Source: Eubacteriales bacterium (GTDB taxonomy: Bacteria > Bacillota > Clostridia > Lachnospirales > Lachnospiraceae). From it: a DNA stretch of 64,000 nt. The DNA lies in the NCBI GenBank assembly GCA_030524715.1, contig JAUNGB010000003.1, positions 1 to 64,000 on the forward strand, written 5' to 3'. The notes below the pieces were generated by a model. The model saw nothing but the letters and a program-made list of their open reading frames with translations. It was not told the origin of the DNA and searched no databases. The first letter of the stretch is position 1, and the number at the start of each line of letters is the position of its first letter. Made by a program: the position numbers and the translations under genes. This document shows, piece by piece, positions 9,584-19,054 of this stretch.

Positions 9584-11266
9584 ATGAGAAAGAGAAACAA
9601 AGCAATCCTGATGGCAGGGATGGCATGCATGATGGCATTTGGCACAGTGGTTTCGGCAAGTGCCAGTGAAAACCTGCCGGTGGACGAGAATGGAGACCCC
9701 AGTCCTTTTGGAAAATATGAGGAACCGGTGACGGTTGAGATTGTGCAGTCGATCAATCCGACAATCTCGATGCCGGAGGGAGATACGGCGACGGACAATT
9801 ACTATACCAGATATATTAAAGATAATCTGAATATAGATATTTCCGTAAAATGGTCGGCAGCCTCAGCGGACTATAACGAAAAATTAAATCTGGCCATTGC
9901 GTCGAACGACCTGCCGGATGTATTTACGGTAAATGAACAGCAGTTCCGGAAATTACTGAAATCCGATATGCTGGAGGATCTGACGCCGTATTTTGACACC
10001 TATACATATGATATCATCAAGCAGAATATTGATTCAACTGACGGAAAAGCAATGGAAAACATTACTTATAATGATAAGATCTATGCAGTTCCAAATGTCC
10101 AGGTAGAAGCGGACGGCTATAACCTGATGTGGATCAGGCAGGACTGGCTGGATGAACTGGGGCTGGAAGCGCCGCAGACCATTGAAGAGCTGGAGCAGGT
10201 AGCGCAGGCGTTTGTGGACAACAATATGGGCGGGGAGAACACCATCGGCATTTTAGGACCGACCATTAACGGCGCACTGTACAACACGTTCCTTTCCACC
10301 AATAACCTCAACTGCCTCGACGGCATTTTCCAGGCATACCAGAGCTATCCGGGCTTCTGGGTGGAGGATGGGGAAGGAAACGTTGTGTACGGTTCCACAA
10401 CTCAGGAGACGAAGGAAGCGCTCGGCGAGCTGCAGAAAATGTATGCGGACGGCATCCTTGACCAGGAGCTTGGTGTAAGAAAGGACGCGGATGAAGCATG
10501 GAAGAGCGGAAAGGCAGGTATCCTTTTCTCCCCATGGTGGCATGGATATAATGTAAAGGACTGTATTGCGAATGATGCTGAGGCGGAATGGAAGGCATAC
10601 GCAGCGCCGCTTGCGGACGACGGGAACTGGTATGCAAAGCTTGGCGGCGTGGGCAATTCCTACTGTGTGGTCCGCAAGGGATATGAACATCCGGAAGCGG
10701 CAATTATGCTGAATAACCTGCTTCGGAAAAGCGAAGGAACTTTCCAGGAGGAAACCAGCCTGGATTCCAGCTACTATCCGGGCCGTGTCGTTATCACACC
10801 CAGCGATGAGTGCAGCTTCAGCGTAAAGGCTCTTCGGGCAAAGATTAACGGGGAAGAGATTCCGGAATATGACCCGCTGAACTACAAACTGCTGGACAGC
10901 GATCTGGCAAGCCTGGACGAATGCCTGGAGGCGCCCTATGACGACCTCAGTATTGAAAAATGGAAAACAGAAAACATGTCTACCTCCGCCAGCTTTGGAA
11001 GACTGTATTCCCTGCTGATGGGTATGTCTGCAGTGGTAGACGCCGAGGACGAGGGAATTGTCAACAAGGTTTACAGCACAACCTATACACAGACAGATAC
11101 GATGGAACGCAAGTGGACAAATCTGAAGAAAAAGGAAGATGAAACATTCCTTAAAATTATCATCGGCGAAGAGTCTCTGGACGCATTTGACACCTTTGTA
11201 GAAGAGTGGAATGCGGAAGGCGGCGAAGAAATCACCGCAGAGGTACAGGAACTGGCGAATCAATAA
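9584..11266 (+). CDS. LplA-like extracellular sugar-binding protein of an ABC importer
   Basis: The 560-residue protein has a secretion signal and the fold-class features of large cluster-1 solute-binding proteins. These include NDLPDVFTVNEQQFRKL, the hinge-region WIRQDWLDELGLEAPQTIEEL, and a C-terminal tail rich in Asp/Glu. This family collects oligosaccharides for LplBC-type permeases, and those genes follow directly. Unusually for a monoderm, no lipobox is visible: the only early Cys (C15 in AGMAC) lacks the L-[AS]-[GA]-C pattern, and SASAS looks like a signal peptidase I site. The ATPase is not encoded here; such importers generally share an MsmX-type ATPase encoded elsewhere. GGAGGT precedes the ATG. 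Confidence 0.88.
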   Translation: MRKRNKAILMAGMACMMAFGTVVSASASENLPVDENGDPSPFGKYEEPVTVEIVQSINPTISMPEGDTATDNYYTRYIKDNLNIDISVKWSAASADYNEKLNLAIASNDLPDVFTVNEQQFRKLLKSDMLEDLTPYFDTYTYDIIKQNIDSTDGKAMENITYNDKIYAVPNVQVEADGYNLMWIRQDWLDELGLEAPQTIEELEQVAQAFVDNNMGGENTIGILGPTINGALYNTFLSTNNLNCLDGIFQAYQSYPGFWVEDGEGNVVYGSTTQETKEALGELQKMYADGILDQELGVRKDADEAWKSGKAGILFSPWWHGYNVKDCIANDAEAEWKAYAAPLADDGNWYAKLGGVGNSYCVVRKGYEHPEAAIMLNNLLRKSEGTFQEETSLDSSYYPGRVVITPSDECSFSVKALRAKINGEEIPEYDPLNYKLLDSDLASLDECLEAPYDDLSIEKWKTENMSTSASFGRLYSLLMGMSAVVDAEDEGIVNKVYSTTYTQTDTMERKWTNLKKKEDETFLKIIIGEESLDAFDTFVEEWNAEGGEEITAEVQELANQ

Positions 11267-11343
11267 GAGCGGCCCTGCAAACGGGCATCCGGGGCATCTG
11301 AGATTTTCAGATGCCCTGTCTTTTTCAAAGGAGGCAAAAAAGC

Positions 11344-12246
11344 ATGAAGAAAAAACGTATTTTTCATTCCAGGACAGGGGCATACTGGCTGATGCTGCTC
11401 CCGGCGCTGGTGTGGATGGTTATGATCAATATTGTCCCGATGTTTGGCATTGTAATGGCGTTCCAGGATTACAATCCGGGGCTCGGGATCTTCAGATCCG
11501 AATTTATAGGTCTGGAAAATTTTAAATACATGTTCCAGATGAAGGATGTATCCCAGATTTTTATAAACACCATTGTAATCGCGGTGGGCAAACTGGTGCT
11601 GAATGTATTTGTGCCGGTCGTCTTTGCGCTGCTGCTCAATGAAATTAAAAATATAGCGTTTAAGAAATGCGTACAGACAGTGGTATACCTCCCGCATTTT
11701 ATCTCCTGGGTTATCATGGGCGGGATCCTGTTGGATGTATTTGGGCTGTACGGTCCGGTGAACTCTGTCCTTTCGGCGCTGGGTATGGAACGTATCGCGT
11801 TTTTCAGAGTTTCCTCCATGTTCCGGACTCTGGCAGTCGGAACGGATGTGTGGAAAGAATTCGGCTTCAATGCCGTGGTTTACCTGGCGGCGCTGACAGG
11901 AATCAGCCCGTCGCTGTATGAGGCGGCGGCGATTGACGGGGCAGGACGCTGGCAGCGTATGTGGCACATCACACTTCCGGGGCTGAAGCCGGTCATTGTG
12001 CTGATGTCCATTTTAGCGCTGGGAAATATCCTGAATGCGGGCTTTGACCAGATTTACAATATCTACAACCAGGCAGTCTACTCCACCGGAGATATCATAG
12101 ATACCTGGGTATACCGTGTCGGCTTAAATGACCTGCAGTTTTCACTGGCTACGGCTGTGGGGCTTCTGAAATCGGTTGTAGGATTTATTCTGATTTCCCT
12201 GTCGTATGCGATTGCGTATAAAAAAGCAAACTATCGGATTTTTTAG
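11344..12246 (+). CDS. LplB-like ABC sugar permease, first subunit
   Basis: This 300-residue membrane protein has six predicted helices and the EAA loop YEAAAIDGAGRWQRMWHITLPGL that contacts the shared ATPase. It starts at ATG 11344, after GGAGGC; an in-frame earlier start at 11311 would add 11 residues with no support. It lies 77 nt after the binding-protein gene and 12 nt before the second permease, which is typical of a carbohydrate importer operon. Confidence 0.92.
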   Translation: MKKKRIFHSRTGAYWLMLLPALVWMVMINIVPMFGIVMAFQDYNPGLGIFRSEFIGLENFKYMFQMKDVSQIFINTIVIAVGKLVLNVFVPVVFALLLNEIKNIAFKKCVQTVVYLPHFISWVIMGGILLDVFGLYGPVNSVLSALGMERIAFFRVSSMFRTLAVGTDVWKEFGFNAVVYLAALTGISPSLYEAAAIDGAGRWQRMWHITLPGLKPVIVLMSILALGNILNAGFDQIYNIYNQAVYSTGDIIDTWVYRVGLNDLQFSLATAVGLLKSVVGFILISLSYAIAYKKANYRIF

Positions 12247-12258
12247 GAGGGTTTTATT

Positions 12259-13143
12259 ATGGTAGAGAAAAAAACAGCCGGACATTATATCATACAGGGG
12301 ATTTTTGTTGTGATCCTGATACTGCTGGCGCTTAGCTGCCTGCTGCCGCTTCTTTATAATCTGGCGGTGTCTTTCAGTTCAAAGGAGGCGGCGGAAGCCG
12401 GACTTGTATCATTTTGGCCGGTCGATTTTACAGTCAGCGCATATAAAGAAATTATGGGTGAAAAGGCATTTTTTGTATCGTTTCTTACATCAGTGAAGCG
12501 TGTGGCGCTGGCGCTTCTGATTACGCTCCCGGTACTTACGATGGCGGCGTATCCGCTGGCAAAGACCAAAAAGGAATTTGGGCCGAGGAATATTATTTTG
12601 TGGATTTTTGTATTCTGTATGTTATTTTCCGGCGGTACAATCCCCTGGTATATCGTGATGAAAAGCTACGGTCTGACAAACAGTGTCTTTGGTCTGGCAA
12701 TCTGTGGAGGCATCCCGGTATTTAATCTGATCCTTATGGTGAATTTCTTTCAGGATATACCGAAGGAACTGGAAGAGGCGGCAATGGTAGACGGGGCAGG
12801 AGCCTGGTACACGTTGACACATATTGTAGTGCCGTTGTCCAAACCAGTTCTGGCGACAATCGCATTGTTTACCATCGTAACGCACTGGAATGATTTCTTT
12901 CAGGGTCTGGTACTCTCAACGGGTGAAAAATATTATCCGCTGCAGACATATATTAAACAGTTGATCTTCCAGGTGGATACATCGACCATGACGTCAGAGC
13001 AGGTCAAGCAGGCGTCTATGATGTCAAATACAACATTGAATGCGGCGAAGATTTTTATTTCCATGATTCCGGTGCTTTGCATTTATCCGTTTTTGCAGAA
13101 ATATTTTGTTTCGGGAATTACCCTGGGCGGTGTGAAGGAATAG
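12259..13143 (+). CDS. LplC-like ABC sugar permease, second subunit
   Basis: The 294-residue protein has six membrane segments, with the EAA loop ELEEAAMVDGAGAWYTLTHIVVPLSKP and the C-terminal sequence ending in GITLGGVKE that is common in this permease family. It should form the channel with the 11344 permease. GGAGGG precedes the ATG. The next gene begins 10 nt after its stop, so they are probably co-transcribed. Confidence 0.92.
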   Translation: MVEKKTAGHYIIQGIFVVILILLALSCLLPLLYNLAVSFSSKEAAEAGLVSFWPVDFTVSAYKEIMGEKAFFVSFLTSVKRVALALLITLPVLTMAAYPLAKTKKEFGPRNIILWIFVFCMLFSGGTIPWYIVMKSYGLTNSVFGLAICGGIPVFNLILMVNFFQDIPKELEEAAMVDGAGAWYTLTHIVVPLSKPVLATIALFTIVTHWNDFFQGLVLSTGEKYYPLQTYIKQLIFQVDTSTMTSEQVKQASMMSNTTLNAAKIFISMIPVLCIYPFLQKYFVSGITLGGVKE

Positions 13144-13153
13144 GAGGGCAGCC

Positions 13154-14998
13154 ATGAAGCATTTGGTTTTCAGCGGGGACGTTTATGAGATGGACTGGCT
13201 GCGGCAGGATTTTCCATACGGACAGATAACCGGGCCGGATGAACTTGATTTCCAGGTTAAGACAGAACGTAAGGGCAACGAAGTGTATACCTGTATAGAG
13301 GTGACAAATCCGGGGAAAAAGCCGTATTTTACAAACAATGAGAGCATTGCGGTTTCCTTTCCGCTGCCGGACAGCTATGAGGACAGCCGAACCTGTCTGG
13401 AGAGGCGCTGCCATGTACATATTTTCTGCGGGAAAGAGATCAGTTGGATCTGTGCGCTGCGCATGGGCGGCGAAACGCCGCATCTTGGCATGGTCCTGAC
13501 GGAAGGAAGCCTTGCTTATTACAGCATACAGAGAAATATACTGCGCCAGAGCAACGACAGAGGATGCTTTCTGCTGCATCCGGAAGGAATGGAACTTTTG
13601 CCGGGGGAGACAAAGCGAATCCGGTGGATAATTTTCCCGCATGGAGGAAAAGCCGATTTTATGAAAAAGCTGGGAACATATCAGCCACATATGGTCCATG
13701 TGGAAGCGCGGCGTTATGTGATTTTTACCGGTGAGAAAAACTATATAAGGGTTACGCCTGTGTTTCCGGCAAAGCATGTAACGGTAAACGGCGAGGCGGC
13801 AAAGCGGGAAGGCGGCGCTTTTGTTTATTCCTGTACGGCACAGGAACCGAAGGAGCAGATATTTGAAATCTGTGCGGACGGTGTGCGGACCGAATGCCGC
13901 GTTCTGGTGCAGGAACGCCCGGAGGTGCTGGCGCGGCGGCGCTGCAGGTTTCTGGCAGAGCACCAGCAGTATCAGAAGGGCGGACATTTGGAGGGAGCCT
14001 ATCTTGCGTATGACAATGAGGAAGAACGGCTGGTATATACGCCGGAAAATGATTTTAACGGCGGCCGGGAAAGAATCGGTATGGGCGTTCTGATGGCACG
14101 CTGCCTGCAGCAGGAGCAAAATCCGAAGCTGGAGAAAAGCCTTGAAAAGTATGAGAGCTATGTGCTGCGTGAGCTTGTAGACAAGGAAACAGGTAAGGTA
14201 TACAATGATCTTGGGCGTGATGACAGCTATCATCGGCTGTACAATGCTCCATGGGCAGCGTTGTTCTTTACAGAGCTGTACCGTCTGAAGCAGAAAAAAG
14301 AGTATCTGACATATGCGTGCCGGATTTTGACGTGCTTCTATCAGGAGGGTGGCGCGGAATTTTACCCCATCGAGCTTCCCATTCTTCTGCTGGATGAAGA
14401 ACTGGGCAGGGCACGGATGGAAACGAAACGGGGGAAGATGAGGGAATTATTCGTGCGGCACGCTGACTGGCTGTGCGGACGGGGACTTGACTACCCACCC
14501 AGCGAGGTAAACTATGAGCAGAGTATTGTTGCTCCGGCGGCAGAGATTCTGCTTTCGGTCTATCTGCTGACAGGAGAAGAGCGGTATCTGCTGGAAGGAA
14601 AAAGGCAGGTGAAAGTCCTGGAGCTGTTTAACGGAATGCAGCCGGATTATCACCTGTATGAAAGCGCGGTGCGCCACTGGGACGGCTACTGGTTCGGCAA
14701 ACGCCGGTACTATGGGGATACTTTCCCGCATTACTGGAGCGCCCTGACGGGAGAAGTGTTTGCGCTGTATGCGAAGGCAACAGGAGATACCGCTTATCTG
14801 AAACGTGCGGAGAATTCCCGCAGAGGTGTGCTTCCTCTGATTTTCCCGGATGGGCGGGCTTCCTGCGCTTATATTTACCCGCAGTATGTAAACAACAGGC
14901 TGGCGGCGTTTTACGACCCGTATGCGAATGACCAGGACTGGGGGCTGTATTTTTACCTTCGCGGCGGAGAAGTATCGAAAAAGAATCAGGAGGGCTGA
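13154..14998 (+). CDS. Unclassified, probable six-hairpin-type glycosidase
   Basis: I do not recognise the exact family of this 614-residue protein. The first 250 residues look beta-rich. The second half (about 270-600) has the repeated helical-hairpin pattern of (alpha/alpha)6 enzymes: LEKYESYVLRELVDKETG, YNAPWAALFFTELYRLKQKKEYL, IVAPAAEILLSVYLLTGEERYL and VRHWDGYWFGKRRYYGDTFPHYWSALTGE. Conserved-looking Asp, His and Trp residues in the last block could form an active site. It has no signal peptide. It lies 10 nt after the sugar permease and 3 nt before a GH42 gene, so I infer that it processes an imported oligosaccharide. An unsaturated-uronyl hydrolase-like or a novel GH role are both possible. 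Confidence 0.6.
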   Translation: MKHLVFSGDVYEMDWLRQDFPYGQITGPDELDFQVKTERKGNEVYTCIEVTNPGKKPYFTNNESIAVSFPLPDSYEDSRTCLERRCHVHIFCGKEISWICALRMGGETPHLGMVLTEGSLAYYSIQRNILRQSNDRGCFLLHPEGMELLPGETKRIRWIIFPHGGKADFMKKLGTYQPHMVHVEARRYVIFTGEKNYIRVTPVFPAKHVTVNGEAAKREGGAFVYSCTAQEPKEQIFEICADGVRTECRVLVQERPEVLARRRCRFLAEHQQYQKGGHLEGAYLAYDNEEERLVYTPENDFNGGRERIGMGVLMARCLQQEQNPKLEKSLEKYESYVLRELVDKETGKVYNDLGRDDSYHRLYNAPWAALFFTELYRLKQKKEYLTYACRILTCFYQEGGAEFYPIELPILLLDEELGRARMETKRGKMRELFVRHADWLCGRGLDYPPSEVNYEQSIVAPAAEILLSVYLLTGEERYLLEGKRQVKVLELFNGMQPDYHLYESAVRHWDGYWFGKRRYYGDTFPHYWSALTGEVFALYAKATGDTAYLKRAENSRRGVLPLIFPDGRASCAYIYPQYVNNRLAAFYDPYANDQDWGLYFYLRGGEVSKKNQEG

Positions 14999-15001
14999 AG
15001 G

Positions 15002-17011
15002 ATGGAAAAAAAGATCAACAGAATTTTATATGGCGGAGATTATAACCCAAACCAGTGGTCAAGGGAAATCTGGCAGGAGGATATGAGGATATTCAGGGAC
15101 GCACACATCAACAGCGCTACTATTAATGTTTTTTCCTGGGCAAAGCTGCAGCCGTCGGAGGAGACGTATGATTTTTCGGAACTGGATGAAATTGTGGAAA
15201 TGCTGAGCAGGGAGAATTATGATATTGTTCTGGCCACCTCTACCGGGGCGGTTCCGGCATGGATGGCAAAAAAATATCCGGAGGTGGAGCGGACAGATTA
15301 CGAGGGACGTCATCACAAATTCGGACAGCGCCATAACGCATGCCCGAACTCGCCGGTATTTCAGAAATATTCGGCAGCGCTTGCCGGAAAGCTCGCAGAG
15401 CGCTACGGAAGCAATCCGCATATAAAATGCTGGCATATCAACAATGAATATGGCGGTGAATGCTACTGCGAAAACTGTGAAAAGGCGTTCCGGATATGGC
15501 TGCGGAAAAAGTATGGGACGCTGGAGGCTGTGAATCAGGCATGGAACACCGAATTCTGGGGGCATACCTTTTATGACTGGGAAGAAATCGTAGTTCCCAA
15601 TGACCTGAGTGAAGGCCTGTGGGACGGAAGGACGGCTTTTGCCGGCATTTCCATTGATTATAAGCGCTTTAATTCAGACAGTATGCTGGAGAATTATAAG
15701 CTGGAGCGAGACGCTATCCGCAGATATGACCGTGAGGCTGTCATTACCACAAACCTGATGGGAACCTACAAAGGGCTGGATTATTTTAAATGGGCAAAGG
15801 AAATGGATGTAATATCCTGGGATAATTATCCGGCGTATGATACGCAGCCGGGATTTACGGCGATGCAGCATGACCTTATGCGGGGGCTGAAGGACGCTCC
15901 GTTTATGCTGATGGAGCAGACGCCCAGCCAGCAGAACTGGCAGAAATACAATTCCCTGAAACGTCCGGGACAAATGCGGGCGCAGAGCTACCAGACGATT
16001 GCACATGGCGCTGACACGATCCAGTTTTTCCAGCTCCGAAGAAGCGTGGGGGCATGTGAGAAATTTCACGGTGCGGTGATCAGCCATGCGGGAACGGAAA
16101 ACACGAGGGTTTTCCGGGAAGTACAGCAGCTTGGAAGCGAGCTGGAAAATCTGGGGGATACGCTGCTTGGCAGCCGCATACAGGCGGAAGTGGGCATCGT
16201 ATTTGACTGGGATAACTATTGGGCGCTGGAATATACCAGCGGACCCTCCGTTGATCTGACCTATGTAAACCAGATTTATACGTATTACAAGTATTTTTAT
16301 GATCGGAATATACCGGTAAGCATGATTCCCTTTGACGCGGATTTCCGAAAGTATAAGCTGATCGTAGCCCCGGTGCTGTACATGGTAAAAGAGGGGATGG
16401 CAGAAGCGCTGGAACAATTTGTAAAGGAAGGCGGCATACTGGTTATTACCTATATGAGCGGGATTGTAAATCAGTCGGATAATGTATATACCGGGGGATA
16501 TCCGGGGCCGCTTAGAAAAATGGCGGGCGTCTGGGTGGAGGAAATCGACGCCCTTGCGCCGGAGCAGTCAAACAGCGTGGCGTTTGAGGACGGAACCACG
16601 GCAGGCTGTAATCTGGTCTGCGACTTGATGCATCTGGAAGGAGCAAAGAGCCTTGGCAAATACGCAGAAGATTTTTATGCGGGAATGCCTGCTGTTACGG
16701 AAAACAGTTATGGGAACGGCATGGTATATTATATCGGCACTTGTCTTGAAGAAAAAGGAAAAGATAAACTGTTTGCGGACATTTGCAAAAAGGCGCAGGT
16801 AAAAGAGCTGGCAGGTGAAGGATCCGATCTTGAAATCACCTGCAGGGAAACAGAAAGCCACAGATTTTATTTCGCATTGAATTTCGGAAAGAAGGAGAGA
16901 AAGCTTCCAAAGCTTTTCCGGGGACAGAAGGACCTTTTGACAGGCAGTGTGCTTACGGAAAATGCAGTCTTGCGGAAATTTGGAGTGTGTATTGTACAGA
17001 TAGAAAAATAA
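15002..17011 (+). CDS. GH42 family beta-galactosidase
   Basis: The 669-residue protein has the GH42 features in order. GGDYNPNQW lies at the start of the TIM barrel, and the acid/base E149 is in WHINNEY. The zinc-type cysteines C114 (HNAC) and C154, C156, C159 (CYCENC) are present, as is nucleophile E305 in LMEQTPSQQNW. A beta-galactosidase trimerisation-like domain around 390-600 and a C-terminal beta domain complete it. It removes galactose from the non-reducing end of short oligosaccharides in the cytoplasm. It is the last gene of the LplABC operon, 3 nt after the unclassified glycosidase, which points to a galactose-containing imported glycan. Confidence 0.93.
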   Translation: MEKKINRILYGGDYNPNQWSREIWQEDMRIFRDAHINSATINVFSWAKLQPSEETYDFSELDEIVEMLSRENYDIVLATSTGAVPAWMAKKYPEVERTDYEGRHHKFGQRHNACPNSPVFQKYSAALAGKLAERYGSNPHIKCWHINNEYGGECYCENCEKAFRIWLRKKYGTLEAVNQAWNTEFWGHTFYDWEEIVVPNDLSEGLWDGRTAFAGISIDYKRFNSDSMLENYKLERDAIRRYDREAVITTNLMGTYKGLDYFKWAKEMDVISWDNYPAYDTQPGFTAMQHDLMRGLKDAPFMLMEQTPSQQNWQKYNSLKRPGQMRAQSYQTIAHGADTIQFFQLRRSVGACEKFHGAVISHAGTENTRVFREVQQLGSELENLGDTLLGSRIQAEVGIVFDWDNYWALEYTSGPSVDLTYVNQIYTYYKYFYDRNIPVSMIPFDADFRKYKLIVAPVLYMVKEGMAEALEQFVKEGGILVITYMSGIVNQSDNVYTGGYPGPLRKMAGVWVEEIDALAPEQSNSVAFEDGTTAGCNLVCDLMHLEGAKSLGKYAEDFYAGMPAVTENSYGNGMVYYIGTCLEEKGKDKLFADICKKAQVKELAGEGSDLEITCRETESHRFYFALNFGKKERKLPKLFRGQKDLLTGSVLTENAVLRKFGVCIVQIEK

Positions 17012-17022
17012 CTGTCATAACT

Positions 17023-17063
17023 AAACGCCTTAGGGATTCCTTGTAGAAACCTCTAAGGCGTTT
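17023..17063 (+). terminator. Hairpin after the GH42 gene
   Basis: AAACGCCTTAG (17023-17033) pairs perfectly with CTAAGGCGTTT (17053-17063), 12 nt after the GH42 stop. The T-run after the stem is short (TTT), so it may be a weak terminator or a processing signal. Confidence 0.6.
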
Positions 17064-17242
17064 GGCTCTACATTTCCACTGTTAAGATATTCCGGTTTAG
17101 CAATCAGACTCGTTGCATTTAGGGTTCATTTAGGAAGCGGATTTGAATTGATATGGCAGCCTTTTCCTGCTATAATCTGAGGCAGGAAAGTATCCAGTGT
17201 TATGGAATATCACCGCACAATCTGCCGAAAGGGAATGGAATT

Positions 17243-17520
17243 ATGGATAAAACGATCGAATATATTCTGGAAGTCGCCCGATGCGGCGGCATTGCCAAAG
17301 CTGCCCGAAACCTTTATATTACGCCGTCTGCCTTAAGCAAATATATCATCCAGAAAGAAGAGGATCTGGGGGGCAGGCTGTTTAACCGGATTGGAAACAA
17401 GTTTACGCTGACTTATCCCGGAGAACGCTATGTAGAGATGTTGAAAGAATTACGGGAAAAGCAGGAGGAAGCTGTCACTGTTACGCGGCGACAGGCCGAA
17501 GCCGGACGAAAACTTACACC
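17243..17520 (+). pseudogene. Truncated LysR-family regulator (N-terminal domain only)
   Basis: From ATG 17243 the frame encodes a LysR winged helix: TIEYILEVARCGGIAKAARNLYITPSALSKYIIQKEEDLGGRLFNRIG followed by a linker helix. LysR proteins are about 300 residues, but here the similarity ends after about 85, and the frame runs on into the terminator at 17521-17558. The effector domain is missing, so this is the 5' remnant of a deleted gene. Confidence 0.75.
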
Positions 17521-17558
17521 AAAAGAACGCCCAGAGATAAATCCCTGGGCGTTCTTTT
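17521..17558. terminator. Bidirectional terminator
   Basis: AAAAGAACGCCCAG (17521-17534) pairs perfectly with CTGGGCGTTCTTTT (17545-17558). A-run and T-run flanks allow function on both strands, here mainly ending the minus-strand O-demethylase-like gene. Confidence 0.85.
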
Positions 17559-17569
17559 GGTGTATCCTA

Positions 17570-18922
17570 TTATTCCGGCTTATAGTGAGGAATGGTTTCC
17601 AGATCAAAATTGTTGTTTCGCTTTTCAGTAAAATAGGGGAATTTTTTTACAGTTGCGCGTACCCGCATCTGCGTTGTTCCCGGATTTCCCCAGAGGACTT
17701 CCACTTCCTTGCCATCGGTACAATATTCCGTATCAAGGGAGGCGAATGAGATCATTTCTCTTGTTTTGGCGGAAGTCATACGCCCTGAAGAAGCGCCGAT
17801 CATCTTGTCACCTGCATAGACAGCGTCAATATGCACAGAATTACAATTTCGTACAAAGTCATAGTCGCAGCACATATCAATGGGATCAACGCGAAGCTCC
17901 GGATCCAGGCTTGCAAGGGTTATTTTTGCCACATCCTCCTTATTCCAGATTAAATGAACGGCATCTCTGTGGGGGCCTGCGGCTTCCTTTTCAAGCGCTT
18001 CTTTTCCCGTAAAATCGTGGTTGAATTTGACCAGATTTCCCCATCCGCAGTCAAAAGGAGAGCGGTATTCCAATTCATGTCCCCGCGGCAGACTTCCGAA
18101 AGTCATCGGCGTATAAAATCCGGGAATACAGGTATGGAAATGCTCTGCGACCTGCGGAATACTGCCTTCGCAATGCTGGTTAATATATCCGAAACGTCCC
18201 AGTTGCTGAATGCCGTATTCTTCTCCCACACGGAGCAGTTCATTATAAACATCCAGGGCGTCTTCCATCATGCCGTGTACTTCATAAGCCAATGTTCCCG
18301 ACATACCAGTGCGGAGGATATAAACGTCATGCCCGGCTATTTTTGCATCTTTTGCCCACATAAATTTTACATCATGCATATCCTCATGGCAGGCTTTTTC
18401 AATCACCTCCAAAGATTTGTCGCCGCAAAGCTGATAGAAAAATCTTTTTGTTCCGGTATATTCAGATTTGAAATGGAACTTATTCCCAACCGTCCCGTTG
18501 ATCATTTGGGGATCCAGCCAGCAGAGCGCGTGGAATTTGTCTTCGTCCCTTCTGAGAACGATTCCGTCCAGCATGATTTTTCCGTTCGGCTGACAGAGGA
18601 TCGTATGCCGCGCTTTGCCAATTGGAAATTTCCGGAAGGTATTTACGCTTACTGCTTCCAGAAAAGGAATAAATTCCGAACCTTCTACGTCATATCTGGA
18701 AAAAGGATTCAGCCCGGCATGGATTGTTACGCCATCATACCATTTTTCATTTTCCTTCCACCAGAAATCATAGGCAAAGGGAGTAACCATCCATTTCCCA
18801 TCTTCCGGCATAGGCATCCATGCGCCTTCTGGCGACACAAATACACAGTTCTGCGGAACAGTATTGTTTACATAGGGTGAAAACTTTATAACTCCATCCT
18901 CCGGCTTGCATATTTCTGACAT
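17570..18922 (-). CDS. LigM/DesA-like tetrahydrofolate-dependent O-demethylase homologue (GcvT fold)
   Basis: The 450-residue protein has the aminomethyltransferase (GcvT) fold. Its C-terminal half closely follows the pattern I recall for LigM/DesA aryl O-demethylases: CGWGNLVKFNHDFTGKEAL, a WNKEDVAKI block, and KEVEVLWGNPGTTQMRVRATVKKFPY. The middle contains GHDVYILRTGMSGTLAYEVHG, the usual folate-side segment. LigM and DesA move the methyl group of vanillate, methylgallate or syringate to tetrahydrofolate; in an anaerobe this would feed methyl-THF metabolism. The substrate here is unproven, and dimethylsulfoniopropionate- or glycine-type methyl donors are alternatives. It is preceded by an RBS (AGGAGGT) and by the PucR-type gene on the same strand. 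Confidence 0.75.
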   Translation of the reverse strand: MSEICKPEDGVIKFSPYVNNTVPQNCVFVSPEGAWMPMPEDGKWMVTPFAYDFWWKENEKWYDGVTIHAGLNPFSRYDVEGSEFIPFLEAVSVNTFRKFPIGKARHTILCQPNGKIMLDGIVLRRDEDKFHALCWLDPQMINGTVGNKFHFKSEYTGTKRFFYQLCGDKSLEVIEKACHEDMHDVKFMWAKDAKIAGHDVYILRTGMSGTLAYEVHGMMEDALDVYNELLRVGEEYGIQQLGRFGYINQHCEGSIPQVAEHFHTCIPGFYTPMTFGSLPRGHELEYRSPFDCGWGNLVKFNHDFTGKEALEKEAAGPHRDAVHLIWNKEDVAKITLASLDPELRVDPIDMCCDYDFVRNCNSVHIDAVYAGDKMIGASSGRMTSAKTREMISFASLDTEYCTDGKEVEVLWGNPGTTQMRVRATVKKFPYFTEKRNNNFDLETIPHYKPE

Positions 18923-19054
18923 TCTTTCGTACCTCCTGCTTTTTTTCGGAAACGGCCGGCAATCCAGACCACTGTTTCCTAAGTTTTGATTATGCCTTAA
19001 TTATAATCCTGACACAGGTATTCAGAAAGAGATGATGTGTATGGAAATAGAGCT

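Noticed and set aside
10253..11383. Long minus-strand open frame (376 codons) opposite the sugar-binding protein
   Set aside because: It is the shadow of a G+C-rich coding frame: no RBS, no domain, Cys/Arg/Phe-rich composition, and fully inside a clear gene.
13118..14233. Minus-strand open frame of 371 codons over the glycosidase gene
   Set aside because: No start signal and no domain; it overlaps a well-supported operon gene on the plus strand.
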